A stretch of 64,000 bases of DNA from Hyposmocoma kahamanoa. Lineage: Eukaryota > Arthropoda > Insecta > Lepidoptera > Cosmopterigidae. Under the pieces are notes generated by a model that had not been told where the DNA came from, ran no database searches, and saw nothing but the letters and a program-made list of their open reading frames with translations. Below, piece after piece: positions 12,592 through 25,800 of the stretch. A program made the translations under genes and the position numbers. The stretch covers positions 5,560,255-5,624,254 of the forward strand of contig NW_020653852.1 in the NCBI RefSeq assembly GCF_003589595.1. The letters are read 5' to 3'. Each line of letters opens with the position of its first letter. The first letter of the stretch is position 1.

Positions 12592-12766
12592 AGGAGTCAC
12601 CACACTTACTTAATCGTATTAAGCCAGTCAGAAAAATAATATGACCATGCAATAAGAGCGAAAACAAAAAAGTTTGCCGTTTTCGTTCTTTTTGCATTAT
12701 ATGTTTTTTCTGACCGGCTCAAACCAATTACGAATCGATAAGTGTGGTTACTCTATCTGAACGTGA
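12592..12766. repeat. gagtcacca MITE family, full copy
   Basis: Left end agtcaccacacttac and right end taagtgtggttact are complementary. Inside, gccagtcagaaaaa is mirrored by ttttttctgaccggc. About 175 bp, non-coding. Confidence 0.7.
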
Positions 12767-13103
12767 TGTGTAATTTCTAAACTCGAATTTCAAACTGATC
12801 AGTGCCAGTATCATTTAGGTATTCAACTTAAAAGCTTACACGAAAATAAACAGGGTAAATAAGTTACTTACAAATAAGAAGTGTAAAATTAGTTTATAAA
12901 TAAGTGAAAATAAAAATATCAAATAAGATTCATATTATATTAATTTCGTAAATTATACAATGGTATACCCTTAATGCTAGATAGAAAAATATACATCGCT
13001 ACATGCCTCGCGGTACCATCTCAGACTTTCCAAGCTGGTCTTCGGATCTTTGATCATCTGAAGTTTATTATTCAATACAACAAAAGAAGGAAACGAAACA
13101 TAG

Positions 13104-13308
13104 AATCACCACACTTATTAACGCGTAATCGGCTTGAGCCGGACAGAAAAAGCTTTATGGCCATGTAATATGAGTGAAAAAGACGTGCTTTTCGTGTCAG
13201 CGAATAAGCCTTAAACGTATATTTTCCGCTTTTATTCATGGGCAAAAAGCTTTTTCTGTCCGGGTTATATTTATTCCGATTCCATGTCGAATGTGGTGAT
13301 TTCCTTAA
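13104..13308. repeat. gagtcacca MITE family, second full copy
   Basis: aatcaccacacttatt at left is mirrored by gaatgtggtgatt at right, with inner blocks gagccggacagaaaaagctt and aaaaagctttttctgtccgg. It lies about 340 bp from the previous copy. Confidence 0.65.
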
Positions 13309-13820
13309 AAAAGCATTCAGGATCCACTACGTATTTGCAGCCAAAATCCACAATAATAGATTAAGATTTTATTAGATGAATATATAGGAGCCAAAAAGCT
13401 AAACTCTCAGATGTAAGATAGATCTCAAATTCCGAACACAATCACAATCGCACATCTTACTAATACATAACTACGAATAACAAACTAAGAACCTACAAAC
13501 AAGCGAACTTAAGGCTCAATTTACATTGTAACGTAAAAACTATATACGATAAGATAGCTACTGGAATTCCCGAGAATTCTCCTGAAGACGCGCGATCAGT
13601 TTTTCGGCTTGTATCAAGTTTGAAAGTTACACAATTGACATAAAGATAATTATGATATGCTTACAAAAATTTGCTTTTTTATTCCATTCGGCGGCAATGT
13701 AAATTGAGCCTTATACACAATGAGCGAAAATAAGAACATCTTCAGATTCATATATTCAATGATATTACAAAAGTAAAGCACGTTAATACTTTGAACAAAT
13801 TTTAAAAAAAAACAAACTTT

Positions 13821-14047
13821 GAAAAAACAAATATACGCGATTTAAATCCGGAAAAATATCGAGTTCTTAGGTTTTCGCGATTGTTACACATAGGAATGAA
13901 ACCATTTTTCCGGATTTAAATCGAAACGTCGGTTTGTTTGAAAAAACAAATATACGCGATTTAAATCCGGAAAAATAGTTTCATTCCTATCCGGAAAAAT
14001 AGTTTCATTTCCTATGTGTAACAATCGCGGAAAACCTATGAACTCGA
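13821..14047. repeat. Foldback repeat with internal 38-bp direct repeat
   Basis: gagttcttaggttttcgcga (from 13860) is mirrored near 14020-14045 with ctatgtgtaacaatcgcgg. Bases 13821-13858 and 13940-13977 are an exact 38-bp direct repeat. Relatives of the outer blocks lie at about 37838-37955 and 49005-49180. Confidence 0.65.
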
Positions 14048-15153
14048 CACGTTAATACTATCATAAAAGTCGAAGCTTTCCAAGTCCCAAAACAGTTTTG
14101 TTTACTTGTGGAGATTGTAGCTAGCTCAGTTCCTTTGACTCAATTTACATTGCTGCAGAACGGAGTGGAATTGAATTTTTGTAACGAAATAGTACATAGC
14201 ATAACTTTGTGTGAATTGAATGACGTACAAACTAGATACGAGCCAAAAAACAGGTCGCTCATCTTATGGTGAATTCCACTTCGATTCTATACCACGGTAA
14301 TGTAAATTCAGCCTTATTATGATGACCCGTATTTTTTTAAGATTTTGACGCCATTGATTAACAAGAACAGGCAAACTGCGGGTAGCATCTATTGATCGCA
14401 GCCGTTGCCTTCATGCAAAAAGAACCCGTAAAGTAGAAACGCGTCGACTTTACTGATGGTACTTATTTATATACACGAGGTAAATAATACGATCCGTGAC
14501 AGTCAAAACCTACCACAGATTAAAAGAGTTACTAATTTATTGGTTTTTTTTAAATATTGTTCGGGCAACAAGCATTTAAAATGGGCATACGTAGACGTAC
14601 GCATAATGACCAACTGACTACTTTGTTTTTATTTTTTAATTTGTATTTGACTTTGTATTTTAAGCATTGCGGGATTTCACTCTGTGTTTATAACTTGAAA
14701 TTTAAACAAATGTACTCTGCCAGTTTCGATTTCTGGTTAATTAATGCTATCTACCATTTTTAAGCCTACTATACCTTGTAAAGTATAGCTATAATATATC
14801 AAAAAATCGAAAGCAGATATTACTACTTCGATTGTATACAATACGTTGCCTTACTATTAAAACCTCATATGTGTCACTCTCAAAATCCACTTCTTGCAAC
14901 GGTATGTGTGGAAAATTTAGTGTTTTACTTGTTAAAACTGTGTTTGTTCACTGTGACGTCTGTTCTGCGCCGGCGCTAACCCATATAGCGCCCAGGCACT
15001 TAATTGAAACTCAGTGATCAGAATATCGGGCCAAAATGGTGTATCAGTGATATTAAATGTGCTCAGTTTGAGAAATGTTGGGAAGCAATAGCCTGTTTAC
15101 TTCGTGACGCAAACTCTTTGGAGGCGTCGCGAGTGACGTTCGGCGCCCTCTAA

Positions 15154-15687
15154 AGGCAGGTTTCCACTATACGAGTGGTCTCGAACCGAGTACGCTCGTA
15201 CAAGTTAGATCGTACAGGAGTGCACTCGGATTTTGGTTTACATCTTACCAATTCATCAATATCCAAGTAGCGTTTATCTCCTTGCTTAGACATCTGCTGC
15301 TGCGACGTATATGAGTAGTACCTGATATATTAATGCCAGAAAAACAAAATCATGGAAGGGGAAAAAACAAAGCAAGAGAAATATTTGGACCTGAAAATGG
15401 ATTTTAAGACGTGATCAACTGAGAGCTTCAAATAATTTCATTCGAGAAGTGGAAGAGAAAATAAAAAACACGTTTAAAACCTCATATTGACACGTTCATT
15501 CCACTTATTCTTAGTTTGCGCCATGTTGTTTTCAAAAAATGATCTGAGTATACTCGTAACAATAGAACCGCGTCAAAGTCCACTCTGACCTGATGCTGAA
15601 GTCCGAGTGCGCTCGGATCACGTATTTATACGTAACGAATAGCGAGCGACTCGATCCGAGCGTACTCGTATAGTGAAAACCCGGCTT
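15154..15687. repeat. TIR element of about 530 bp (ccactatacgag ends)
   Basis: Left aggcaggtttccactatacg and right cgtatagtgaaaacccggct are inverted copies, and both continue with cgctcg-rich sequence. No transposase is seen inside. Open frames of about 100 codons overlap the right end and flank but look like chance. Confidence 0.65.
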
Positions 15688-18600
15688 ATGAGACGCTGCG
15701 GCAATGTGCGCCGTACACCCTGCACATCGGTAAAGCCGGCACTGCATTTATTGGTAAATTTAAAACTTCTACGTGTCGTGTACCAAATACAATTTTTTTG
15801 GAAGGTATTTTCTTTCTCCTGTAAAATTTTAAAAGTGGACATAGACGATTTTAATTGCAAAATTAACGATTTTAAAAGCAAGGCGACGGATAGTTTATCG
15901 ACGAATGTTAAGTACCTAACTGCATTATACACTCGTTGTCGAATTCATTAAAATATGGTAAGGTCGCGCACACAAACAAACACGGTCACTAAACAAATGA
16001 GATAAAATTCTTTACACAACAACTGCAACACAAAATGTTCTTCTTAATAATTACCATAACATTACAATACTCTTCTATATTTCATATTTTTTTAAATATA
16101 TATGTGAATTTAACGGGTCTGAAATGATATTCAGTCTCAATAGATATTTCTTTTATTTTATCAATTAATGATAAAAGAAGGCAATGGCAAGATCAAATTA
16201 ATGAATACAAAATCAATTAATAATAAAATCATAATTCGATGACATAAGTATATCGTCTTTAGTTGAAACATGCATTCATTTTGAAGGTTATATTTAAAGA
16301 AATAGAACCTTTTATTCAAAGTTCATTAGAAATTAGATTACTTTAAAATATTTTTTGGTTCCCCATACATAGTCAATCAATTTGTATGGGCAAACAAACA
16401 TTTTCATCACCAAAGGATTTATTTTCTTTATTAATGAGACTACTTACTAGCGAAGTGTAGTTTTGTTACGTCTAAACGTTAGGTATTAATTTTGTGCCAA
16501 CAATTAAATGTCTGTATTAATTGATACAAGTAATTCGCCGATATATCTTCACGTCATTATAAATCCATCTCAAGTGAAAAGCCTGAATGGATTCTGGTCT
16601 TCGTTTATAATTCTGTAATTTTAGGCCATCGATAGGTATTGCGATTGCCTTTTCTCTCGTGATAACCGACAATGCTCTCGTAATACTTTACTTTGAGAAA
16701 TGTTATTTAACACGATTTTTTTTTGCTTTTCCCGCCAACTAAAATGTCAAATCGAGGGTAAGGTCTTAATGACTAAGGCCTATTTTCATAAATCCACTTC
16801 AAATACTTAATTGATAATAAAATCTTAAAAATTAAGTGAACTGTTTTTATTAATACATATCGAATCAGTTTACACATCGAGTATAGTATACTATTGATCT
16901 TATTTATGACGCATCATTTTATTTGTCAAAATGTTCCCTTATCAATAAAGTGGCTTTGATCTTAATAACTGTATTTTGGAGGATGTGATCTTAAAAGACA
17001 AAGTCTCTATTCTTTTTTTCTTTTTTTAATTTATTAAGGCTTTGGCAGAGCCATCAGCCTAAACATGAAGTTTAATTATGTTTCTGTAAATATGGCCGCC
17101 ACAAAGAGGATAGGCAATTTGAGGCGGCGTGCTTGGATTGACTCGGGATTCCTTAAAACGGGCCGATACGGGTATTTTAATTCGAGATTCGTATAATTTC
17201 GCGTTTTAATCTTCTATTAAGGCACAATAGCACTATCCTATTCCACTTTAATGAACTAGATTTCACAAAATAATTGAAAGTCAAAATAAAAACGACACTT
17301 TTCCCTCCAAAATACCCAGAGCGAATCCTCTATTCTTTATTAGAGCTTAAAAACAAACTTTGCACTTAGCTACTGCTCCTTAGCTTGTTTTTTTTTCTCG
17401 ATACAGTCGACGATTCCGCCAACGTCGACGTTACGGAAGACACGCGTTTATTACTCAAAATTTGACCGGTGATATCCGAATGGCTTTATTAATAAGCGGA
17501 AATTTTGACAACTCAAATGACGCTTAATCAATTAAGTTACCATTGATGTAAACTGAACTGATTTCAGATATATAAAACTATCCTGTACCACACACATCGA
17601 CAAAACTACTTCTGTAATCTGAGTGCCATCACAGCCTATACACACTTAATAGCGGACTTGGGAGTTTCATATTAATACGAGGTTAAATGGCCTTGCATTT
17701 AGAGAAAAATACATCTGAAATAACATATTTTTTACTAAGTTTAAGCGTTTGAAAACCGTGAAAATGCATGTAATTAACGAATTATTTGTATCCATTCAAA
17801 AAGTTGAACCCAAATTCTGTAATGCCAAAACTTACTGGACTTATTCTGGACATCAAATACAGAATTTTTTTGTTCTACGACTCCATAGTCTTTTTGATGA
17901 GATCAAGCCATAGACGAAACACGTGACCGCTTGCGTTCATTTCGACATAGGTCACTGGATGTGGAAAAGAATTATATTTACCGGTGGCGGGTAGCTGAAC
18001 TATATGCGAAAGCATTTGTTTAATTCGAAGTTTCTACCGTATGGAGGTGTGTGCCAATGTATTGGCGACGACTTGTGAAAATAAGCTATTCTACACATCG
18101 TACAATCAAGTTTATCTAAACCAAAGTATTAAAAAATAATAATAATCATTGCTGAAAATATTTGCACATTAACAATCAACCTTATGTCACTAGCTACAAC
18201 TCTTCAATTGTTTTCAGTTTGCAATCTTATGTGCTTTTAAATTGACCACCCCAAAAGTTGATTTATATTATGACTCCGAACGTGTAGATAAAATTGACCA
18301 CTTTTGATATGTAGATAATTTAGTTTGGTTTGATTATTGAAATCATATTGACTGTAAATGTCCAGTCCAGCTCGATTTTCTGCCAAGCTGTCGTCGACAC
18401 TACATTTCTAATTTGTTTTTGTCAGGTTTTGTAGAGTCCACGTGTCAGCATCGTAGAAAATTTAAGAAGGCCAAACAATTAAAGAGCCTCAGTGTTTTTT
18501 TAATCTTCGATTTTTTAAATTTACGTGTGCTCTTTAACGGCTGATACGGTTACAGAGCAAATTAATTTTTAGTCCTATTTTTGTTAATAATAGTGGAACC

Positions 18601-19868
18601 AACGTAACTTTTATCCATTTGGCAGCAATATTAGTGATCTTGGGTTTGACATGATTATCATTCATGTAAATACGCCTTATTTTTTTCCAAGAAAGAGAGA
18701 AGTTATTATATAGGGGGAGAAAATTGTTTTGTTCGTATTAAGTATCAATTAAAATTCTTGAGCTTTTTTCCGTTCTACTTTATCTGTAATCTACATTCTT
18801 ACAAAAGTGCGAATTCTACCGTTCTTATATCATTATACAAAACTAATTTTGCTATGAAATTAAAAGAAATGATGAAAGAGATCATGATTTTATGCATAAC
18901 TATGATACGCATGTTTTAAACCTCTCAACAAACATACTTCCTATAATACCTCCAAAGTAGACAACGGTCAGAAAAAACTAACGGTGTACACAGATGGAAT
19001 GCAACCCGACCGTTATACTCACTGCAAACCAAAGGTACACTGTGGATGCAGTCAGTGCAACTTCATTTCACTGACGGCATCTAGTGAAACTTTATTTCAC
19101 TGACTTCATTTACAGTGTGATTTTTTAACTGGGACAGTATAAGGAAATCCGAAACCATAAGTGATAACAGGTCATTTTTGTGAAAACAAATTTTAAAACG
19201 TAAACATTTGTGCAAGTGTGAGTGTGCCAATTCATGCTTGATCAAAAAACTGATTATGTCGAATTTGTTTTCACAAAAAAAGACTTAACTTCCTAAGACA
19301 ATTTCCCTATATCACCTATGATTTTGAATTTTCCCATACTTTCCTAGTAAAATAAAATCAAACTTCTAACAGTCTGTGTTAAGAGTCAGCACACATTCGT
19401 CATCAAGAAAACGCATTGAATCGACATAAACATTAAGAAATCTTTGAGATGTAAAATTAAATATCTGCCCAAACAAAAGCGATTCCATGATGACAACTAG
19501 TTAAGGTTCTTGACGTTGGCTGCACCTGTTTACAGGTGGTTATAAAGTTTGCGGCTCGAAGACCTGTAGGCTAACCGTGAACGGCGAGAACCAGCAGGAT
19601 AGCATTGATTTCTGTCGTCCACTAACTAAAACACGGTTAAGTGACAAATCGTCAAATAACCGTTTTAAATAGCAAAAAATAATTCACAAAATTCTCTTTT
19701 AAAAACAATTAAAATTAGTTAATGTGTTCGACTTATCGGAACTTACCCTAATGATGCATAGCTGAAATATCATTAATCAATTTCAATATTCTTAAACAGG
19801 GTTATGGTTTTTTATGAAATCTGAAAAAAATATTTTGTCACTGTTTAGTTTTAGTTAGCGGACGGCAG

Positions 19869-20021
19869 ATTTCTCTGTCTTTCCGGCCCAGTGTTGCCAT
19901 TTGAACTATTTCTACTACTTTTGGCAGGTAATTAGTAGAAACAGTACTTTAAGTGGTAACTTTTGACAGATAATTAGTAGAAATATTTGTTTAAATGGCA
20001 GCACTGAGTCGGAGAGATAGA
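19869..20021. repeat. Small inverted repeat with internal taattagtagaaa repeats
   Basis: tctctgtctttccgg and gtgttgccattt at left face aaatggcagcac and cggagagatag at right. Two taattagtagaaa units lie between. Likely a small MITE. Confidence 0.5.
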
Positions 20022-20664
20022 ATACCAATACCTCGGGGCAATCTTTCAGACCGTGTAGAAACAGTCTAAATCGCACTTTGCATTGTCATCTTTGAGACAG
20101 AAAATTCGCGGTCGTAATATCGACACGACGGCGACATTAACACACAAAATAAAATTAAATGTTCAATAACACATCAAAACTGTAAAACAACGGACTACCT
20201 TAATAAATTAGAATGTAACTTTGGCTGATAATACAATATGTTTTTAATAGTATTTTGAAATAAGATACTTGTTATTTCCTATAGGGTATTTTTCGGTCAA
20301 TATCAATTAGAATTAATAATGGTATCGAATACTATTCTTTTATGAGCTAAGCTAAATTTTTCAGCTCCAAAAATGCTGACATTTATGGAAGAAAGTATAA
20401 AGAAAGTAATTATAAGGGCATCTTCAAATTAGACGCTTATAGAAGCGCCACTACTAATTTTCATACAATAATTAGAAGCGCAGTCTCTCTATCTAGTCTT
20501 GTTTTTCTGGGATTTTTGAGTTTCGATTTCGATTTTCTCGGGATGCGGAAAAAACTGAAAGCCGTATTATATACATATAATGTTAGTTGTTTCGGTTCAA
20601 TAGCCCAATATTTCGACACAGTTGCATGCATAATGATCACGTGGCGACCAAAGAGGCAGGTATT

Positions 20665-20914
20665 CGACTGTAAATTGGCAACCGGTATCATCTCATTTTT
20701 GACAACTTTATCGGATGAAGAAAAAATATCTATATAGCACGTGGTTTATTAAATAAAAATACGTAGTGTGCATACTTACGTGTGTAATAAAAGTATTTGT
20801 AAGCTACGTATTTTTATTTAATAAACCAGATGCTACATAAATGACGCAAACGATTTTTCCTTCATTCTGTAAAGTTGTCAAAATTCAGATATTACCGATT
20901 GCCAGTTCACAGGC
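20665..20914. repeat. Palindromic MITE family P, copy 2
   Basis: Starts CGACTGTAAATTGGCAACCG and ends with its near complement (CGATTGCCAGTTCACAGGCG). Flanked on both sides by TATT (20661-20664, 20915-20918), a candidate 4-bp target duplication. The core contains taaataaaaatacgta and its mirror. Same family as 26148-26400. Confidence 0.8.
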
Positions 20915-21161
20915 GTATTGTTAACAACCGGTTAACTCTCTGATTTCGCGATTGGAATTCGACTGAAACCCATTCCGAGCAACAGTTGATAATTATTATA
21001 TTATTTCATTTACCGTTAAAAATCAATTACTTTTAGCGTTTAGTTGACGACGCTTGTAAAGGCAATCCTGCGGCAAATGAAACTCCTATTATATAGATAA
21101 TAGTTGATAAAACTTAATGACATTAATATCTAGTCATGGTTTGTTTTAAACGGGTAATTTT

Positions 21162-21284
21162 CAGGTTAGTTTTCTCTACCTAATTTCGGTGACGTAAAAG
21201 TATTATTTAATATTTTACGATAAATTACTCGAAGACTTAAATAACAAAAATTGCCACCGAAATGAGATAAAGAAAACTAACCTG
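21162..21284. repeat. Inverted repeat (caggttagttttctct arms)
   Basis: caggttagttttctctacct and atttcggtg at left are mirrored by caccgaaatgagataaagaa and aactaacctg at right, arms about 30 bp. Non-coding. Confidence 0.7.
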
Positions 21285-21997
21285 GAAGTACCCAAACGCA
21301 TTACAAAACTTACACCACATTGTAAACGCTACAATGGTGCAAACAATAATATCACATTGATAGAGTAGTTCCATATCTTATGTTAACTTAGTAAAGTTTA
21401 TATTAATACAATAAAATGACATCTTAACTACCTTCATTATGTTGATGCGGCTTAATGGCATTATACATAAGTACAGACTTTAGGGTTGCCTTGCTTACTG
21501 TTAATAATATTTGATACAAACAGATCACAATCTGTTGGAAAACTACCGAAAACGAAAAAGATTCTTTACATTCTTTCGATAAACAGCAAGCTTTATGCCT
21601 TAAATGGTATTAGTAAAAAGGAATGTTTTCAAAGAAGGAAAGTTCAAATCAAAATAGCGCGGTTTCTTGGTATCAGTTTTGAAAATTTGCAAGTAAAAAT
21701 TTTTGCTGTCGTTGTTTCCGATTCCCATAACTAGGGCCTTACTTCCTTACTTTGGGATCAGAGCAACGTATGTGATGTTGTCTAATATTTATTTATACGG
21801 AGAACTCGATCGGTAATTCCTTCTTGCGAATACCTATAAACGACCAAGTGAACATCACGATCGACACTAAAGCTATAAACTCAGACCCATGCCATTTATT
21901 AGAACGGTCCAAAAGTCCAAAAAGTTAAACTTGACACGCCCTTGACCGGTAACAGTTGCTTTTGTTTTAAATTTTCCCCCTTTTAAAAATATTTAAA

Positions 21998-22153
21998 CGT
22001 GAGACACACTGAGAGCGGGTGCGGGTCGGGTGCGGGTCGGGCGCGAGTCGGGGGCGAGACGGGCGCGGGTCGGGCGCGCTTCGGATCGCAAGTGCGACGG
22101 GTCTAATTCGGTTTATTTATATGGACCCGCACCCGCTCTCTGTGTGTTTCACG
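21998..22153. repeat. GC-rich TIR element with gggcgcgggtc decamers
   Basis: Ends cgtgagacacactgagagcg and gctctctgtgtgtttcacg are inverted copies. The left half has about seven degenerate units of the type gcgggtcggg. It contains the nearest AATAAA (reverse strand, 22112-22117) past the Rme-8 stop that I can see. Confidence 0.75.
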
Positions 22154-22209
22154 CTTTAAGACTATTCATAAAAAACAACTTTTAACTATTGGACGGAGAA
22201 ATTTTGATG

Positions 22210-22253
22210 CTTTACACCATTTGTGATGCTCTTGCATCACAAATGGTGTAAAG
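22210..22253. repeat. Perfect 20-bp hairpin with 4-base loop
   Basis: Stem 22210-22229 and 22234-22253 are exact complements around TCTT. It lies about 500 bases past the Rme-8 stop, within its probable 3' flank, and could fold in either strand's RNA. No U-run follows as in a bacterial terminator. Confidence 0.85.
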
Positions 22254-22757
22254 AATACTCTTGTATATCAACACGAAGCAAGGCAAGCCTTTACGTACTG
22301 TAACTAACATCGTAGCACGTCACAAAACTATTCAGCAACGGCCGATTAGTATTGTAACAAGCACTTCGTATTCACCACGTAATAAAGTCTATGTAGTCTA
22401 AGGTAACAGATGGTCCAACCTCATAAGGTCACACCAAACCAGTCACCGTGGAAAGCTTAAGGCAGTAAACCAACTACGAAACACCGTGTCATCGTAGACC
22501 GGTGACTAGGCGATGCGAATTATGTTTTTACTTCCTTATTACCACACACATAAAGTTTATGATGCTTCGCTTAACCCAGTGACGCGTGGACTAGTCCGGT
22601 GGATCCCTATTTCGAAGGACCTTGAATTAATATTGCTGTTACGATTTACACAATACCTTCCGAATAATCTTTAAATGTCTATATGGTTCCCACGTACGAT
22701 ATTAGCCTCAAACATGCGTGTTCACACCCACTGCGGGCACTAGCTAGCGAGATGCGG

Positions 22758-22831
22758 TCAGTCGATGGGCGGCGGCTGCGCAGGAATGTTCTGCGGCGGC
22801 GCCGTTAGGTAGCCCGCTGAGTGCGGCGCCG
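22758..22831 (-). CDS. Rme-8: Rme-8 last exon and stop
   Basis: 24 codons after tttcacag: [24 protein letters not shown], then TGA (22758-22760). The AGYLTAP and PPP pattern is like the C-terminal tail of DNAJC13. It is in phase with the base left by exon 28. Confidence 0.9.
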
Positions 22832-25800
22832 CTGTGAAACAAATTCATCGATCAATTAGATATTCTTACAACCCATGGAAAAGTAAATCACGTGAAATTA
22901 GAGGTTTAACCTCTAAGCCGGCAGGAAACCACCGGTGGGTTCACGCCATTTTGAAAGAAAAAGTCCTCAGACGCGCGAAGCCACCGGTGGGTTCGCTCGC
23001 CCAGACGATTATAAACCGGTTTTCAATAAAGATAGAGTCTACGTTTGTTTGAACAACTTTTGATAATAGACAAGTATAGTAACTGTTTCGTTCATTGCAT
23101 AGCCAAAAAACATTCGTTCATTTAAAAAATACGGAGAAAAAGCTGTTCGAATCTGTGGTAAAACTTCGTTCGCGAGAAGTAACATTGTGGTAACAGTGCG
23201 TTGTGAAATCTTTATTTTATCAAGGCAAATGCATTATTTTATGTAATAACTACTATATTTTGTGTTATTTAAGGAATGATAAAGCTATTTACATAATTGG
23301 TTTTGTTAAATTCGTAGTAGTTTTATTGCTATCAAGCTCAAATACCGGCAACATAATTTTTGGCATTTTCATGGGATTTCTGTACAAATTGAGCTAAAAA
23401 TGATTGAAAAAGGCTGCTGTTGATATTAGCTTCACTGCATTACACATTCTTATAGATAAATTATTTAGAAAGCCAATACCTTTTACAGAACTAGGCTAAG
23501 TGGTGTAGTTATTATTTGAGGAGCATTTATCTGAAGAGCGACCTAAATCAATTACGGCGCGAGGTGCGCGGGATGTGAAATATGAACCGTCATTAATTGA
23601 CAGTTGAAATTCCGTTGGCTGAAGGGTTAATGATACTCCATGAGCACCTCTCGCTTTGAGAATTTTGATAGGAATGATGACGGAACGAACAAACGTAAGA
23701 ATAGTAGAAGAAAAAGGAATTCAAGAACGATTAATAATTTTAAAAGTGGCCAGGAACCGGGTGATAAAAAGGTGGAATGACGATGAAGGACATCGTCACA
23801 GTGTTTTGGTTTAACACGATAATGCTGCACGGGTGGAGTGCATTTAATTATCTAAGAAACTTGTCAATTACCTGCAATGGAATGATGGTCGGGTACAGAA
23901 GAAATGAATAAGTCATGCCGTTGCGCCGCGTACTGTTCCCACACACGACTACGGGCCAGCACAGCTCGGACTCTCTCCCCGTGCAACGTCGATCGCGCCA
24001 TCGCTTTTAAAGCGTTTACTAGTTGAGCGGCCGCTTGTCCGTCTAGTCTGGTTTCCAGAAGAGACAGCAGTTCGCCTATTAGATCTGTTTCTAAAGCCTG
24101 GAATAAATAAGTCACCGTGTTAATCAACCAGTCGTTTTTGAAGACGGAGTAAAATGACATTTGCAGGGTTGCCAGTTTTCATAAAATTTAGTCACGTACT
24201 TGTTGTCGACAGCTTTATCGACAGATTGTGAAAGAAGGTAAAATTTTGCCAATAATGTCTGACTTGTGAATGTTACTACGTTCGAATTATTATGAATTGT
24301 GTTATTGCTTTCTTTATTCTTATTTTGACAGTTGGCCTACTGTTATCGGAGTCAATTTTTAATTTTATTCACATACATTTTGGTAAAAACAGGTGGATTT
24401 GATTATCTATTTTGAATTAAATGAAAAACTTTGAAATATGTCTCTTCTTTGATTTTTTAATAGACATGGTTCTAAATGTAGTGTATATGTATTCAAATGA
24501 ACCTGTGTCCAGCAGTTGGACGAATAATGTGCAAATAAAGATTCCAATGAAACAAATTTAGATATTTATTGCTTAGCGTAACCAACATTCAGTCGATAGT
24601 CGATAGAATATTTATCGCCTGCAATCACTAGCTGCTGGCAAGCGGGCAACACTTTTGCGCAATGAACTGTCATTTTACTCCATCTTCAAAAATGACATTC
24701 TATACTTTGTAGCAGTCAAAAATTAAATAAAACCATCTATTTAATACAAGATTATAGACTTAGACATCTAACAAGACGTTCAGGCATTTAGCTTTAAAAA
24801 AAAACACCACTGTAATTACGTTTATAATGTTTAAAAAGAAAAATTGTTGTTTCCTTTCTATAATATCACCCTTGAAGTTCTGCGGCTGTCGTCTGGTTTC
24901 TAAACATAATCGACCTACGTAAAGTAGCGTATGTCGAAATTGCCAAGTTTACAGGGAAGCGTTTTAAAGTTCTCCGTTTTATTCGGCAAAGCTCGTTACT
25001 CAAATAGAGTGATCATCTAATACAACATCTAACCGATATCTAGGATTTTATGATACTCTATGTGAGTAACGAGCTTTGTCGAAAAAAAACTGAGAAATGC
25101 TAAAGTCACGTGTTGTGCTTATTTCAGTGAATTCAGAATATTTAAAAGGCTCCTCTGTAAACTTGGCAATTTCGACATACGATACTTTACGTCGCAGGGG
25201 TCGAATATGTTCTAATACGGTCAGATTAATTAGTATTATTTTTAATTAATTTGCATCTGTGTTCTGTACACGTAAAATGAATTTAAGTAATCTTAGAAGA
25301 AAGTGCTTAAAAACCGACCTCAAAAGTTCGTGGAATAATATCTATTTGCCGAGTTTTATTGAAATCGGTTGCCAGAAAAACGTTTCACTTTTTCCCGGAT
25401 TCATCCCCTAGTTTGCCACCCTTCAGAGTCATCAAAGATCATTACACATCACAAGAAACATCAAAATCGGTTAACAAACGTCGGAGTTATCGCGTAACAT
25501 ACATTAAAAAAACCGTCGAATTGAGAACCTCCTCCTTTTATGAAGTCGGTTAAAAAATGACGCAACGACGAAATAATCCTTGATGTTTTTCGTTTTTTGT
25601 ATGTTTCATTTCCTCGTAGTTAGAATCAAAAGAAGAGTGTTTATTTGTTTATGTGTTTATGTGTTTATTTAATGAATTTCATGATGTTTTTACTACCATG
25701 ATGTTCATCATTTACTAGTTTGTTATTATTATTGATACAAACATCAAACAAACACAAAGGAAATCTTTTAATCTGACTGCACTGGCACCAGCGTCTGTTT

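Larger units (their letters stand above)
9805..22757. other. Intergenic 13 kb between torso and Rme-8 3' ends; repeat-rich, no gene recognised
   Basis: Holds an N gap, the MITEs and foldbacks listed separately, and long AT-rich stretches (16000-19000) in which I see nothing that looks coding. The longest open frames are under 105 codons without family signatures. Torso 3' UTR starts at 9805 and Rme-8 3' UTR runs leftward from 22757. Confidence 0.6.

Noticed and set aside
15618..15951. Frames of 92 and 104 codons on opposite strands
   Set aside because: They span the right end of a TIR element and AT-rich flank, with no recognisable domain.
21998..22153. CRISPR-like or promoter CpG island
   Set aside because: The decamers are degenerate without spacers, and the complementary ends identify a TIR element.
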